Part shown: positions 18,601 through 27,690 of the stretch, piece by piece
How the letters are laid out: each line of letters begins with the position of its first letter
Position numbering within the stretch: the first letter of the stretch is position 1
IMG/VR virus record: IMGVR_UViG_3300032087_003955
Span: 1-50,301 of that record
Source: a virus
Direction: 5' to 3' (one strand)
DNA length: 50,301 nucleotides
Notes under the pieces: generated by a model
Databases searched by the model: none
What the model saw: the letters and a program-made list of their open reading frames with translations, nothing else
Told to the model about the DNA's origin: nothing
Translations under genes and position numbers: made by a program

Positions 18601-19500
18601 ATTGGTAGGGCAGGTAATGGACAATCTGGGTCTCAAACATGGGCACCTGGAAGTCATAGTTGGTCTGTTCCTGCAGGTGTTTATTCAGTTACTGGTTCTG
18701 TAATTGGTGGAGGTGGAGCAGGTGGTTGGCATAGAAGTCAAGCTGGTGCTGGAGGTGGGGGTGGTGGTGCCCATAGAAAATCATGGAATTGTTCACCAGG
18801 TCAAGGATTTAGTATCAGAGTAGGTAGTGGTGGAAGTGGTGGTAGAGATAATAGAACTGATGGGCAAGGTAGTGATATTCGTGGAGCAGGAAATAGTGTC
18901 TCTGCTGGAGGAGGTGAAAGAGGTGGTGGTGATGCTGGTGGTGCTGGAGGATCAGGTGGCACTGCCAACGGGGCAAGAGGTGGTAATAGACGTGGTGAAG
19001 GATCAAGTTCAGAAGGTGGACATGGTGGAGGTGCTGGTCGTGTGACTGGCGGCACATGTCAATCTGGAAGTACTTGTGGTGGAGAAGGTGGAAATGGTGG
19101 CCCTGGGCAAGGATCCAATTTGGGTGGTTCTTGCACTGGCAATAATTGCAGAAAGGGTGCTCAAGAAGGTGCAAATGGCAATGCTTATGGTGGTGCTGGA
19201 TCTGGTGGTGCTCAAGGCAATGGTGGAGGATCTGGTGGACAAGGAAGAGCTAGACTCCAATGGACCATTTCTTATCCTAACTACAGTAAGCAATCAGTTG
19301 TAAAGAAAATTGCAGATGCTTATTGGTCTAAAGGTAGACCACCAACAGTCGGAGAAATTAGAAGTTGGTATAATGCATTTAGAGATAGACCAGCAAGTTA
19401 TCCAACACTTGATAATCTATATTCTTCAATCCGTGGTTCCATTGGATCATGGTCAGGAGCAACCGATAACTGCGGTAATGCATTCCCACAGAGTTACTAA
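15613..19500 (+). CDS. Adhesin-like structural protein: Ig-like repeats plus Gly-rich domain
   Basis: A 1295-aa protein with an AGGAG site before its ATG. Residues about 20-470 contain four or five diverged beta-sandwich repeats of about 100 residues, each opening with a pattern like DQFTFTDQIDVNRNKTITSN and closing with NGDQITLQLTSS. Two to three more Ig/PKD-like repeats follow Pro-rich hinges (SPPPPEITL; PPPPTVTLCP). Nt 18660-19250 encode a glycine-rich domain with the SWSVPAGVYSVTGSVIGGGG signature of the phage Gly-rich tail domain and four Cys in CQSGSTC and CTGNNC. A helical 70-residue tail ends it. Such architectures bind host surfaces; the exact receptor is unknown. Confidence 0.7.
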   Translation: MPLIGAQGPGSNISWRGNLDEYPDEFNFPEVIDVLPGDPGISTSQTITGINYKAGVTAVGSACSVRVTPYNDETQTYGTPTDFLPATVDNPVIIRNNDKVELQILTEEASGRNDYNRVYPTTITIGTRPSVEWSVTTYPLDDIPDPFSFNGLTNLETNTLTVSNTVTVTGIDDVIGVDIFIVSTTGELSINGGPFGSTGKIFDGDTLQLRNTTTNTYSTSLVTTVQLGNTTEDFIIVTRAADTTVNDFSFTSVTDVDVNTFHESNTITISGADENVNGNNPLPISITGGQYRIVRDGQVIQDYTDQSGETQNGDEITLKVQAPSSYTSTQTASVTISQLTRNFSATTRERPIDTIPDQFTFTDQIDVNRNKTITSNTITLSGMTDFGDEGTATISSASDVNAKFKVVRGDTTVRDYSSASFGVRNGDQITLQLTSSPNSLGAVSATFTIAGLNTFNVLSGVNGSTSDTWNVTSAQRFCTITDFNLTNRTGDSGELNPGQLASTSFIATGFDEDCGMTVSTSNANSYLKIGSRQGTSLSNVQIDDVVEVYMTTPYYDQTRTTTVTLTSSFGTSRSKNWTIGPVSPPPPEITLDAQARSVPFVFPDGGTAVLTYTYNYVTQSSVTATGPGFNLSSISPNTLSSGAKSGTYVVGNLQNGSNDFSLRVSNSSGSVTDNVTVLVGTPPPPTVTLCPSNTSTCSSTSTKNKGDNIRLYWKTTNTVTTESPDFNTGGNQNGNVLISNLQQDNKTFTVRATGAGTNPVTVQAQHTVDLRPAVSISASSTNINTGQSITLTWSSDFATSVVNTSGQGFSTNQLNGSTTVTPPKGNVTYGITVRDSIGLESSASVTITVTDDVTVDSFSMSPSSVNNVNRSSNHESEPRWGGSGTTVRGLSPGVSVTARVTNGVFTSGGTTKTVSNGTSSSSLRIRVTASSSYSTAKTATLNINGVSATFKVTTESCVVFNSTDSHDGLSFNTRRCYASGGFNQVCFRNIRSGSGNIGRAGNGQSGSQTWAPGSHSWSVPAGVYSVTGSVIGGGGAGGWHRSQAGAGGGGGGAHRKSWNCSPGQGFSIRVGSGGSGGRDNRTDGQGSDIRGAGNSVSAGGGERGGGDAGGAGGSGGTANGARGGNRRGEGSSSEGGHGGGAGRVTGGTCQSGSTCGGEGGNGGPGQGSNLGGSCTGNNCRKGAQEGANGNAYGGAGSGGAQGNGGGSGGQGRARLQWTISYPNYSKQSVVKKIADAYWSKGRPPTVGEIRSWYNAFRDRPASYPTLDNLYSSIRGSIGSWSGATDNCGNAFPQSY

Positions 19501-19507
19501 ATAAATA
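19500..19507 (+). promoter_or_regulatory. Late promoter box (AATAAATA)
   Basis: An NATAAATA match that overlaps the TAA stop of the upstream adhesin gene and lies about 45 bases before the next fibre start. A short GGGG/CCCC stem-loop (about 19525-19542) lies between the box and the AGGAG site. Confidence 0.55.
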
Positions 19508-19552
19508 TAATACAATCTTATATCGGGGGGATAGTGAACCCCAGGAGTATCA

Positions 19553-22500
19553 ATGGGAATTAACAAGAATTTCGTTGTTCGTAATGGTTTAGAAGTTGCA
19601 AATAACCTTCTATATGCGAGTGATGAAACTAACCGTGTTGGTATCAATACGGCAATTCCTGAATATGAATTAGAAGTAATTGGTGATACACGTTTAGATG
19701 GTGCCATTGTATCTACAGCAGATACAGCAGGTGTTTCTGGTCAATATATAAAATCAACTGGAACTGGATGGGAGTGGGACACATTTCCTAGAAATAGACA
19801 AGCTGAAAAATATACACTTGTCGCATCACAAACAAGAATTCCTGCAACTGGACAATTTCCATCATTCACACTTGTAGAATATGAGTTAACAAGTGTATAT
19901 CTTGATGGTGTAAAACTTACTAGTGGAGATTATGCAATTAATCCTGGAGGGGATTCAATCACACTGTTTGCTGCAGCATTTGGTGGAGAAGAGATTGAAA
20001 TCATTGCTCATGGAGCAACTTCTGTAGGAACAGGAAACACTGGTATTCTTGGTATTTCCGTTAGAGAATCTGGCATTTCTACTGGAGATCCTGGAAGAAT
20101 TCAAATCCTAGACTTTGTTGGTCTTGGTGTAACACTTTCTGGAAGAACAGGTCTTGTTACTGCATACATTGACTCTGGTGGTTTATCAGATGTACAAAGT
20201 GACCCATCACCACTACTTGGTGGTTACTTAGGTCTAAACAATAAAGGAATTTATGGTACAGGTATTGTAACTGCTACTGGTTTTGTTGGTGATGGTTCTG
20301 AACTTACGGGAATCACAACACTTATCAAAGCAGGAACTGGTATCTATATTGATACTTTTAGTGGTATTACTACAATTAATGCATCTGCATCTGGTGGATC
20401 TGGTACTGGTTACTTTGATAATGATCAAACTAATCCTGGTATTCATACAACATCAACTCATGTTGGTCTTGGTACAACAAATCCAAGATTCCAAACAGAA
20501 ATTGGTCCTGTAGGTGCAGCTGGAACTCAACTTTGGGTCAATGGTGATGCAAGAGTTACTGGTATTTTAACAGTAGGAACTGCAAGTATTACAATTGATG
20601 GAATTAATGATGAAATTAGAATTGGAACATCATTAACTTTAACTTCTAGTGGTTCTGCACAATATACGGGAATTGTTACTGCATCTGGATTTGATGGTGA
20701 CTTAGTTGGACAGCATAGAGTATTCACTGCAGGTGTAAGTGATAATAATGATTATGATCTCGCAGTTTTCCTCGATCCTACTCAAGGTGGACATAGTTAT
20801 AATAGGTTCGATTTAGGACATAAGTTACAATATAATCCATCTACTGGTCAACTTTCAAACTTAGGTGTTACAAGTACCCGTGGTGTATTAGTTACTGCTG
20901 CTTCAACGTTCACTAATGATGTTCAGTTCCAAGGCAACATTGAACTTGGAAATAATGACCAAGCAATCTTTGGTGCTGGAAATGATCTAAGAATTTATCA
21001 TGACGGATCAAATAGTTATATTCAAGATCAAGGTACTGGTGGTATCAACATTGATGCAAACCCATCTGTCACGATTGGTCAATATGGAACGACTGAAGAG
21101 ATGGCATCCTTTAGAGTGGGTGCTGGTGTAAGTCTCAACTACAACAACTCTAAGAAGTTTGAAACAATTAGTACTGGTGCTACCGTAACTGGAACACTAT
21201 TCGCTACAGATATCAATACTGGAATCGGAACACTTTCAGAAGTCCATACTGGATCAATTGCTGCTCAAGATCTTGATAATCTAGTTCTTTCTGCAGATAA
21301 TATTAACAGATTTGTTCAGGTTGAAGGTATTGTATTTAATAAAGCAAATCAAATTTATGGAAGTGGTGGTGACATAAGAATTCTTGGTGGTGGTGGTCAA
21401 ACATCAAGACCAAACTTATATCTTGGAAATGGTAATGGATGTATTCTTGATGCTGGATCTACTGCTTCATCTGGTCTTTCATTGAAAGGTGGTGGTTCTA
21501 ATGGTACTGTAAGAGTTGATGAAGGTGACTTCATAGTTGGTAGTAATATTACACTTGCACGTTCTACTGGTATTATTACTGCAACATCATTTGTTGGTGA
21601 TGGTTCTGGTTTAACTGGTGTAACTGGAACTGGTAGTGGTGTTGAAATTAAAGATAATGATTCTGCTGTTGGAACTGCAGCTACAATTAACTTTGGCACT
21701 GGTCTTTCTGTAAGTGCAGTATCTGCTGGTCTTGTCACAATTACCGCAAGTGGAGGTGGTGGAATCACCGAAGTTTTAAATGATACTTCACCCCAACTTG
21801 GTGGTAACTTAGATCTCAATGGTAGAACTATTACTGGTAATGGTAGTATTAATATTACTGGACATGCTCGTTTTGTTGGTGTTTCAACTTTCACAAGCAA
21901 TGTCAAACTAGAAGATGATGATAGAATTATCTTCGGTGTTGGTGAAGACTTGCAGATTCATCATAATGGAACTGATAGTTATATTGAAAACAATACTGGA
22001 AATCTGTATCTCAGAGCAAAGTCTACTGAAAATTCAATTGTAACAATTCCAGATGGTTCTGTAGAACTCTATCATGATAACTCCAAGAAGTTTGAAACTA
22101 CTGCATCTGGTATTACAGTTACTGGTGGAGTAAATGTCTCTAGTGCTTCTACATTTAGTGGAGACATAAGTTTTGATACTGCTATTGCAAATGCTGGAAT
22201 CTTCCTTGATCAAAGTGCTTCAACATTAAGATTCAAAGATAGTAATTCAATTGTATTTGGAACAACTGATACTAATTTAGCAATTTTTAGTGGTACTTTT
22301 CTGGGTGACTCAGGTGTTCATTTTAGAGGAATTAGTGGCAATAGAGATTTATATCGTCACGGTAACTTTATTATTAACTCAACCACTGTACAAAATGCCA
22401 GACTTGCAGTATTCAAACAGGAAGGGACTGATGCATTGGAGTCAAATGGTGTAGTAGAACTTTATTATCAAGATGGCATCACTGGAAATAGTGCTAAAAG

Positions 22501-22915
22501 ATTTGAAACCACAGTATCTGGTGTAACTATTACTGGTGGTGTAAATGCTTCTGGAGTTGTCACCGCAACTTCATTAAATGTTGGAACTGCCCATAGTGTT
22601 TTTTCTGATTTAGGAACTTTCACTGCTAGTGCTGGTGTTGCATATACTGCAAATACATATAATTCATCTGACTTTGTAACAGCAGAGTATACACTATTCT
22701 TCCAACATTCAAGTGGTATTCAATCACAAAAAGTTCTAGTTATGGACAATGGAACAACTGCATATGCTCAAGAATATGCAATTATGTATGATAATGACCT
22801 TTTAGTTTCTGTCGGTGCAACTGTTAGATCAGGTAATGTAGAACTTGAATGGACACCAGAAACAGGAGTAAGTGGTATTGTTACCTATAGATACACTAGG
22901 GAGACGATGATCTAA
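19553..22915 (+). CDS. Tail fibre protein, 1120 aa
   Basis: Starts MGINKNFVVRNGLEVANNLL with AGGAG nine bases upstream. It then shows fibre-shaft motifs: NRVGINTAIPEYELEVIGDT, FVGDGSELTGI and FVGDGSGLTGV. Internal repeats are visible: DLRIYHDGSNSYI against DLQIHHNGTDSYI, and three copies of N(S/A)KKFET-type units ending in VTGG/VTGT. These belong to the collagen-free fibre repeats widespread in marine myoviruses. The C-terminal 120 residues look globular and may be the tip. It overlaps the protease gene by one base (TAATG), so the two are coupled. Confidence 0.75.
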   Translation: MGINKNFVVRNGLEVANNLLYASDETNRVGINTAIPEYELEVIGDTRLDGAIVSTADTAGVSGQYIKSTGTGWEWDTFPRNRQAEKYTLVASQTRIPATGQFPSFTLVEYELTSVYLDGVKLTSGDYAINPGGDSITLFAAAFGGEEIEIIAHGATSVGTGNTGILGISVRESGISTGDPGRIQILDFVGLGVTLSGRTGLVTAYIDSGGLSDVQSDPSPLLGGYLGLNNKGIYGTGIVTATGFVGDGSELTGITTLIKAGTGIYIDTFSGITTINASASGGSGTGYFDNDQTNPGIHTTSTHVGLGTTNPRFQTEIGPVGAAGTQLWVNGDARVTGILTVGTASITIDGINDEIRIGTSLTLTSSGSAQYTGIVTASGFDGDLVGQHRVFTAGVSDNNDYDLAVFLDPTQGGHSYNRFDLGHKLQYNPSTGQLSNLGVTSTRGVLVTAASTFTNDVQFQGNIELGNNDQAIFGAGNDLRIYHDGSNSYIQDQGTGGINIDANPSVTIGQYGTTEEMASFRVGAGVSLNYNNSKKFETISTGATVTGTLFATDINTGIGTLSEVHTGSIAAQDLDNLVLSADNINRFVQVEGIVFNKANQIYGSGGDIRILGGGGQTSRPNLYLGNGNGCILDAGSTASSGLSLKGGGSNGTVRVDEGDFIVGSNITLARSTGIITATSFVGDGSGLTGVTGTGSGVEIKDNDSAVGTAATINFGTGLSVSAVSAGLVTITASGGGGITEVLNDTSPQLGGNLDLNGRTITGNGSINITGHARFVGVSTFTSNVKLEDDDRIIFGVGEDLQIHHNGTDSYIENNTGNLYLRAKSTENSIVTIPDGSVELYHDNSKKFETTASGITVTGGVNVSSASTFSGDISFDTAIANAGIFLDQSASTLRFKDSNSIVFGTTDTNLAIFSGTFLGDSGVHFRGISGNRDLYRHGNFIINSTTVQNARLAVFKQEGTDALESNGVVELYYQDGITGNSAKRFETTVSGVTITGGVNASGVVTATSLNVGTAHSVFSDLGTFTASAGVAYTANTYNSSDFVTAEYTLFFQHSSGIQSQKVLVMDNGTTAYAQEYAIMYDNDLLVSVGATVRSGNVELEWTPETGVSGIVTYRYTRETMI

Positions 22916-24738
22916 TGCATACAGAAGTACATTCCGAAACAGGTAGGGTAATCGTTATCAGTGATATTCCTGATAACGAGCCTCAAGCATTTACTGTTGC
23001 AATCAAAGATCCTGCGGATTGGCAGGAAATGCATGATTATATTATTAATGAAAATGAGATTGATGGAATACCAAATAGAAGAATAGATTGTAAGGCAGAG
23101 ATGCCTTTTTCAACAAAGAGAGCAGTGTATCAGATTTCTGCAGAAGAAGCAGAAGTTTTAAGACAGCACCCTAAAGTTGAATGGGTTGAAGAGTCTTCTA
23201 CTCATAATCCAATTTGTTTAGAACAAAGAAAATTTGATGAGGAGTTTGATCGACATATTGATACTAATAGATTTAAAGATAGTAATATTAGACATAAAAG
23301 AGCAGGTGGAGATCCAACACCAATTGATAACTCTCTTTTAGATTTTACTCAATGGGGTTTACATCGTCATGGATACAAAGATGATCCTTTTGGATCAGAA
23401 ATTGATGTGAATGCTGATATACGATATGCTTTAACTGGTAAGAATGTTGATGTTGTAATTATGGATACTGGAATTCGTTGGGATCACCCAGAATTCTTAA
23501 AACCAGGAGTTGCAACTTTTGTTGATAAGAATAGCACTAGAGTTAGAGATATTCTAATCCATGGAGCATCTGAATATGGAATTGATTGGGAAGCAGAAGG
23601 GTTGATTTCTCCAGGATCGTCTCCATATACAAATTATACTGTAGCAAATGTTTTAGAATCGAGTTCTTTTAATGGATCTTGGCACGGATCTCATGTTGGA
23701 GGAACTGCTGCTGGTAATCAATTTGGTGCAGCATTTGAAGCAAATATTTGGTCTATTGCTTGCGTAGATCGTTCTGATGTTGGTTGGGCAGAACCATCTG
23801 ATGGATTTGATTACATTAAAGTATGGCATAAAAACAAACCAATCAATCCTGAAACTGGAAGAAGAAACCCAACGATTGTAAATTGTAGTTGGGGACACAG
23901 ACAATTCGTAAGAGACGACTTATCTTCAAGTGCAACATTTAGAGGAACTACCTATACTGATGGTGGTGATGAGTATCTTGGTGAAGCATATGATTCGATT
24001 TACTTTTTAGATAGAAATTCTGTCTACTTTGAATTTACAACTAGAAGAGTAAGTGGTCAAACCACAATGGATGAACTTCTAGATGATCCAGATTGTCAAG
24101 ATATAATTTTTATATGTTCTGCTGGCAATTCAAAATCTAAGCAAGATACCATAGGTGGTATTGATTATGATAACGAGTTTATATCTGGCACATTTTATTA
24201 TTCTACATCTGAGTATGATAGTTATTGGTGTAGAGGTGGAACTCCAGCAGTTGGTCACGAAGGAAAACCAGATGCAGTAATTAGTGTTGCTTCTCTATCA
24301 GAATATTATAGTATAAGTCAAGAAACATTAGATGATTACACAAGCAGAGGACCAAGAACTGACATAATTGCTGCTGGTGGTGATATTCTTTGTCCTTGGA
24401 GTAGTGGATATACTGATCCAAGAAATTCTAGTTATTTTATTAATTACTTACAAGGAACAAGTATGGCAGCACCAAATGTAACTGGTGTTGTTGCTTTATA
24501 TTTGGAATCATATCCAGATGCAACAAGAGTTGATGCCAGAAACTGGTTATTAGAGCATGGATCAGTATTAGCACCATTGAGAGATTCTGAATCAGACTTC
24601 ACACAACGTAATTACTGGGGAAGTCCAACTGCACTGAGGGATACAATTCCAAGAGTTCTTTTCAATCCATTTGCAAACAATGAAAGAGTTTCTATTGAAG
24701 GTGTAACTCTTGAAGGAATAAACTTATCATACGAATAA
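22915..24738 (+). CDS. Subtilisin-family (S8) serine protease with propeptide
   Basis: A 607-aa protein with a complete S8 catalytic set: Asp184 in VIMDTGIRWDHPEF, His257 in WHGSHVGGTAAG, oxyanion Asn405 in CSAGNS and Ser516 in GTSMAAPNVTG. Residues about 60-95 (YQISAEEAEVLRQHPKVEWV) resemble the end of an I9-type inhibitory propeptide, so it is probably made as a zymogen. No signal peptide or membrane segment is visible. The domain spans about 145-555, and the last 30 residues (ERVSIEGVTLEG) look like a beta tail. Its start overlaps the fibre stop, implying similar amounts of both. It may mature fibre or other surface proteins, or act as a virion protease on host surface proteins. Confidence 0.85.
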   Translation: MHTEVHSETGRVIVISDIPDNEPQAFTVAIKDPADWQEMHDYIINENEIDGIPNRRIDCKAEMPFSTKRAVYQISAEEAEVLRQHPKVEWVEESSTHNPICLEQRKFDEEFDRHIDTNRFKDSNIRHKRAGGDPTPIDNSLLDFTQWGLHRHGYKDDPFGSEIDVNADIRYALTGKNVDVVIMDTGIRWDHPEFLKPGVATFVDKNSTRVRDILIHGASEYGIDWEAEGLISPGSSPYTNYTVANVLESSSFNGSWHGSHVGGTAAGNQFGAAFEANIWSIACVDRSDVGWAEPSDGFDYIKVWHKNKPINPETGRRNPTIVNCSWGHRQFVRDDLSSSATFRGTTYTDGGDEYLGEAYDSIYFLDRNSVYFEFTTRRVSGQTTMDELLDDPDCQDIIFICSAGNSKSKQDTIGGIDYDNEFISGTFYYSTSEYDSYWCRGGTPAVGHEGKPDAVISVASLSEYYSISQETLDDYTSRGPRTDIIAAGGDILCPWSSGYTDPRNSSYFINYLQGTSMAAPNVTGVVALYLESYPDATRVDARNWLLEHGSVLAPLRDSESDFTQRNYWGSPTALRDTIPRVLFNPFANNERVSIEGVTLEGINLSYE

Positions 24739-24741
24739 ATA
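24734..24741 (+). promoter_or_regulatory. Late promoter box (AATAAATA)
   Basis: NATAAATA match overlapping the TAA stop (24736-24738) of the protease gene and 18 bases before the start of the LamG protein. Confidence 0.55.
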
Positions 24742-24758
24742 ACTAAAAAAAGAGTCTC

Positions 24759-27626
24759 ATGGCAGATAAGAACTTTGGTGCAAAGAAGATAGAACTAATT
24801 GGTTCTTCTGGAGTACCGAATATAACTAGTCCTACTAATTTAAATCTTAATGCTAATACTGTTGCCATTAGCACGGATGTTACTATTGGTGGTAAAATTC
24901 AGTCTGATGTCATTGTAGGGACTGGTTATTCTGTAGGTATTGGTTCTACTCAACCAACAGAATCTTTAGATGTTCTAGAGAATCTTGCTGTAAAAGGTTC
25001 TGTAAGATTAGTTGGTGTTAATACTAGTCTTGCAGGAACAGCAGGAACAACTGGTGACATTAAGATGTTCCATGGTGCTCCATTTATTCATGATGGAACT
25101 GCTTGGAGAGAGTTCTATCTTAAAGAAGGTGTACCAGTAACTGAATCTGCTGATACTGAATGGGATAATGTTGTCTATAGAAACACTTTTGACGAAGGAT
25201 TTACTGATTTAAAATTTAATGCTGCAACTGATGCATCTAGTTCTGCTGATACTGTAGCAGCACCACGTAAATTTGGTGAAAAGGCATTACGATTACAAGA
25301 TGGTTATATCAGATATCCACATAGAAGTGAATATGTTTTTGAGAGTGATTGGACCATTGAAGGTTGGATGTATTTTGATACAATGCCTGTTGGTGGTGGA
25401 TCTGCAGGCTTTGGTGATGCATTAGTATCAAAATACGATTCTGCGGTTAGTAGTCGAGTTTGGGCACTTCAGGCTGATCTTCAGAATTCTGGATATACTG
25501 ATTTTAATTGGTATAACTATGATAAGCATGGCAATAGTTATGGTGGTACAGGAATTGGATCTGTTGCTAATTCAACTCTTCGTTATAATTGGAATCATTT
25601 TGCTTTAGTTAGAGAAAGTAGTAATGGTTCGATACATTTCTATTTTAATGGTGAAGAAAGTGATTTTACTAGCAGCAATCAAGTTATAGATAACAATATC
25701 AATGATTACTCTGGTGCAGAACTCTATTTTGGCAGAACTCGTTATCAGAATGACTGGGACGGACTTTTTGACGATATAAGAATTTCTACTGTTGCAAGAT
25801 ATATTAGTACTGAAGGAAGTTTTACTCCACCTACAGAACCATATCCAACCACAGGAACTTTAAGTGGTCCAGTTGATCCACCATATTTTGGTTCAGTATT
25901 GGAAGAAGTGATTGCCGACACAGAAATTTCAAGTCTTTCTAATGTCAGTAGTACTACTCCATCTTCAGGACAAGTTCTTAAGTGGAATGGAACTCAATGG
26001 GCGCCTGCAACTGATTTAGTTGGTGTTGGAACAATTGGTATTGAGCTTGCCGATCTATCCGTATCAACAAATGCAGTTGGAACAAATGCACTATCATATG
26101 ATAATACGACAGGAACCTTTACATTTACACCAACATCTTTAGTTGGATATGCTACTGAGGGATATGTTGATAATGCTGTATTGGGAATTGTAACTACTGG
26201 GCAAATTTCAGGATTTATTACTGCTGGTGCCTCAGGTGCAGGGTTCACTGCATTAACAGGTGCTGCTGCTGGTACATATGGTGATTTTGATAAATCAGCA
26301 CGAATAACAGTTGACAGTAATGGAAGAATTACTGGTATTACTGAAGTTGGAATAACAACAGATGGTGCTGGAATTGATGTCACTGGCATTTCTACATTTA
26401 ACGACAATGTTTCATTTGCTTCAACCATATTAGTTGATGGTGCTGTAAATCTTGCAGTTAATAATGCAACAATCACAGGCACTGCTGGTTCAACTGGTGA
26501 TATTAAGATGATTGGTGGTGCTCCATTCTTCTATGATGGATCTTCTTGGAGAGAGTTTGCTCTTGCAACTGGCACACCAGTTACTGTTTCTGAAGACACT
26601 GAGTGGGATAATGTTATCTTTAGAAACACTTTTGATTCATCATACACAGAAGTATCACAATATGCTAACTCTCAGGATTCCTTTGCTAATCAATCTTTAG
26701 TCACATCTCCTGTTAAGTATGGTGATAAAGCATTAAGACTTTCATCTGGGTATCTTAGATATCCTCATATTAGTGCTTATAGTTTTGAAGGAGAATGGAC
26801 TATAGAAGGTTGGGTATATATTGATTCATTGCCACCTGGTATTGGTGGAAATGCTGAGGCATTAGTATCAAAATATAATGGTTCAGTTAGTACTCAGGTT
26901 TGGGCAATCCTTGCAGAAAGAATAAATACTGGATATACTGATCTTAGATGGTATAACCATGATAAGCATAACAATTCTTATAGTGGTGTAGGTATTGCTT
27001 CTGTTAGTAATTCTGACATTTATCAAACTTGGTGTCATTTTGCTGTAGTCAGAGAACCTGATAATGGTTCAATTCATTGCTATATTAATGGTATAGAAAG
27101 TGAATTCACAACAAATGATCAAGTTATAGATAACAATATCAATGATTACTCTGGTGCAGAACTCTATTTTGGTCGTAGTTATTATCAAGGTACTGATTTT
27201 GATGGACTTTTTGATGATATAAGAATTTCCAATGTTGCAAGATATACTTCTGTTGGTATTTCTACCACAACAACATTTACTCCACCAACTCAGGCATATG
27301 CAACTTCAGGAACACTTACAGTTGCAACTGATCCACCAGGAGATAAGTATGGTGAGATTGGACTTGGAACTTCTCCAACTTGGACAGGAACATCTGGTGT
27401 TACTGTTACACAACAAGACCAAGGAGAGTATCGTCTAACATTTACATCTTCTTATACTAATGCTGATGATTATTTTGTTCTAACTCAACCAATGGATCAA
27501 GGATTTGCTGCATATGTTGGTGCTGCAAGATCTACTACACACGTAGACTTTACAATTAACAGACAAAGTAATAATGCAGGAGTAGATACTGGATCACTTG
27601 CAGTTCAAGTTACCAACCATCCATAA
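24759..27626 (+). CDS. Surface protein with two LamG/ConA-like domains
   Basis: A 955-aa protein starting MADKNFGAKKIELIGSSGVP. It contains two LamG-like jelly-roll domains, at nt about 25150-25800 and 26595-27245, each with DGYIRYPH/SGYLRYPH, WTIEGWMYFD/WTIEGWVYID and LFDDIRIS-VARY. These folds typically bind glycans. Between them lies a fibre-type segment (AGFTALTGAAAGTYGDF). Each lectin is preceded by the same module, GDIKM--GAPF--DG--WREF, so the whole unit was duplicated. Likely virion surface adhesin, expressed late. Confidence 0.75.
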   Translation: MADKNFGAKKIELIGSSGVPNITSPTNLNLNANTVAISTDVTIGGKIQSDVIVGTGYSVGIGSTQPTESLDVLENLAVKGSVRLVGVNTSLAGTAGTTGDIKMFHGAPFIHDGTAWREFYLKEGVPVTESADTEWDNVVYRNTFDEGFTDLKFNAATDASSSADTVAAPRKFGEKALRLQDGYIRYPHRSEYVFESDWTIEGWMYFDTMPVGGGSAGFGDALVSKYDSAVSSRVWALQADLQNSGYTDFNWYNYDKHGNSYGGTGIGSVANSTLRYNWNHFALVRESSNGSIHFYFNGEESDFTSSNQVIDNNINDYSGAELYFGRTRYQNDWDGLFDDIRISTVARYISTEGSFTPPTEPYPTTGTLSGPVDPPYFGSVLEEVIADTEISSLSNVSSTTPSSGQVLKWNGTQWAPATDLVGVGTIGIELADLSVSTNAVGTNALSYDNTTGTFTFTPTSLVGYATEGYVDNAVLGIVTTGQISGFITAGASGAGFTALTGAAAGTYGDFDKSARITVDSNGRITGITEVGITTDGAGIDVTGISTFNDNVSFASTILVDGAVNLAVNNATITGTAGSTGDIKMIGGAPFFYDGSSWREFALATGTPVTVSEDTEWDNVIFRNTFDSSYTEVSQYANSQDSFANQSLVTSPVKYGDKALRLSSGYLRYPHISAYSFEGEWTIEGWVYIDSLPPGIGGNAEALVSKYNGSVSTQVWAILAERINTGYTDLRWYNHDKHNNSYSGVGIASVSNSDIYQTWCHFAVVREPDNGSIHCYINGIESEFTTNDQVIDNNINDYSGAELYFGRSYYQGTDFDGLFDDIRISNVARYTSVGISTTTTFTPPTQAYATSGTLTVATDPPGDKYGEIGLGTSPTWTGTSGVTVTQQDQGEYRLTFTSSYTNADDYFVLTQPMDQGFAAYVGAARSTTHVDFTINRQSNNAGVDTGSLAVQVTNHP
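25040..27310 (+). repeat. Internal duplication of a LamG module
   Basis: Two copies of a roughly 830-base unit (about 25040-25860 and 26475-27310). The copies share 55 identical consecutive bases, 25678-25732 and 27118-27172, exactly 1440 bases apart. The rest is diverged at codon third positions and by small indels. Confidence 0.8.
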
Positions 27627-27634
27627 AATAAATA
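27627..27634 (+). promoter_or_regulatory. Late promoter box (AATAAATA)
   Basis: NATAAATA match one base after the stop of the LamG gene and about 57 bases before the next fibre start. AGGAGA follows directly but is far from an ATG. Confidence 0.5.
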
Positions 27635-27690
27635 GGAGATTGTGAGAAACTAAATACTCTTAAGAGATCCACCTAGCTAGGGAATATTAG

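Noticed and set aside
18827-19303. Val/Met-rich + frames and His/Pro-rich minus frames in the Gly-rich region
   Set aside because: Products of repetitive GGT/GGA codons read out of frame; no start signals.
21397-21906. 169-codon minus-strand frame, Pro/Val-rich
   Set aside because: Mirror of Gly/Thr-rich fibre codons. Similar frames at 25994-26482 and 18801-19055 arise the same way.
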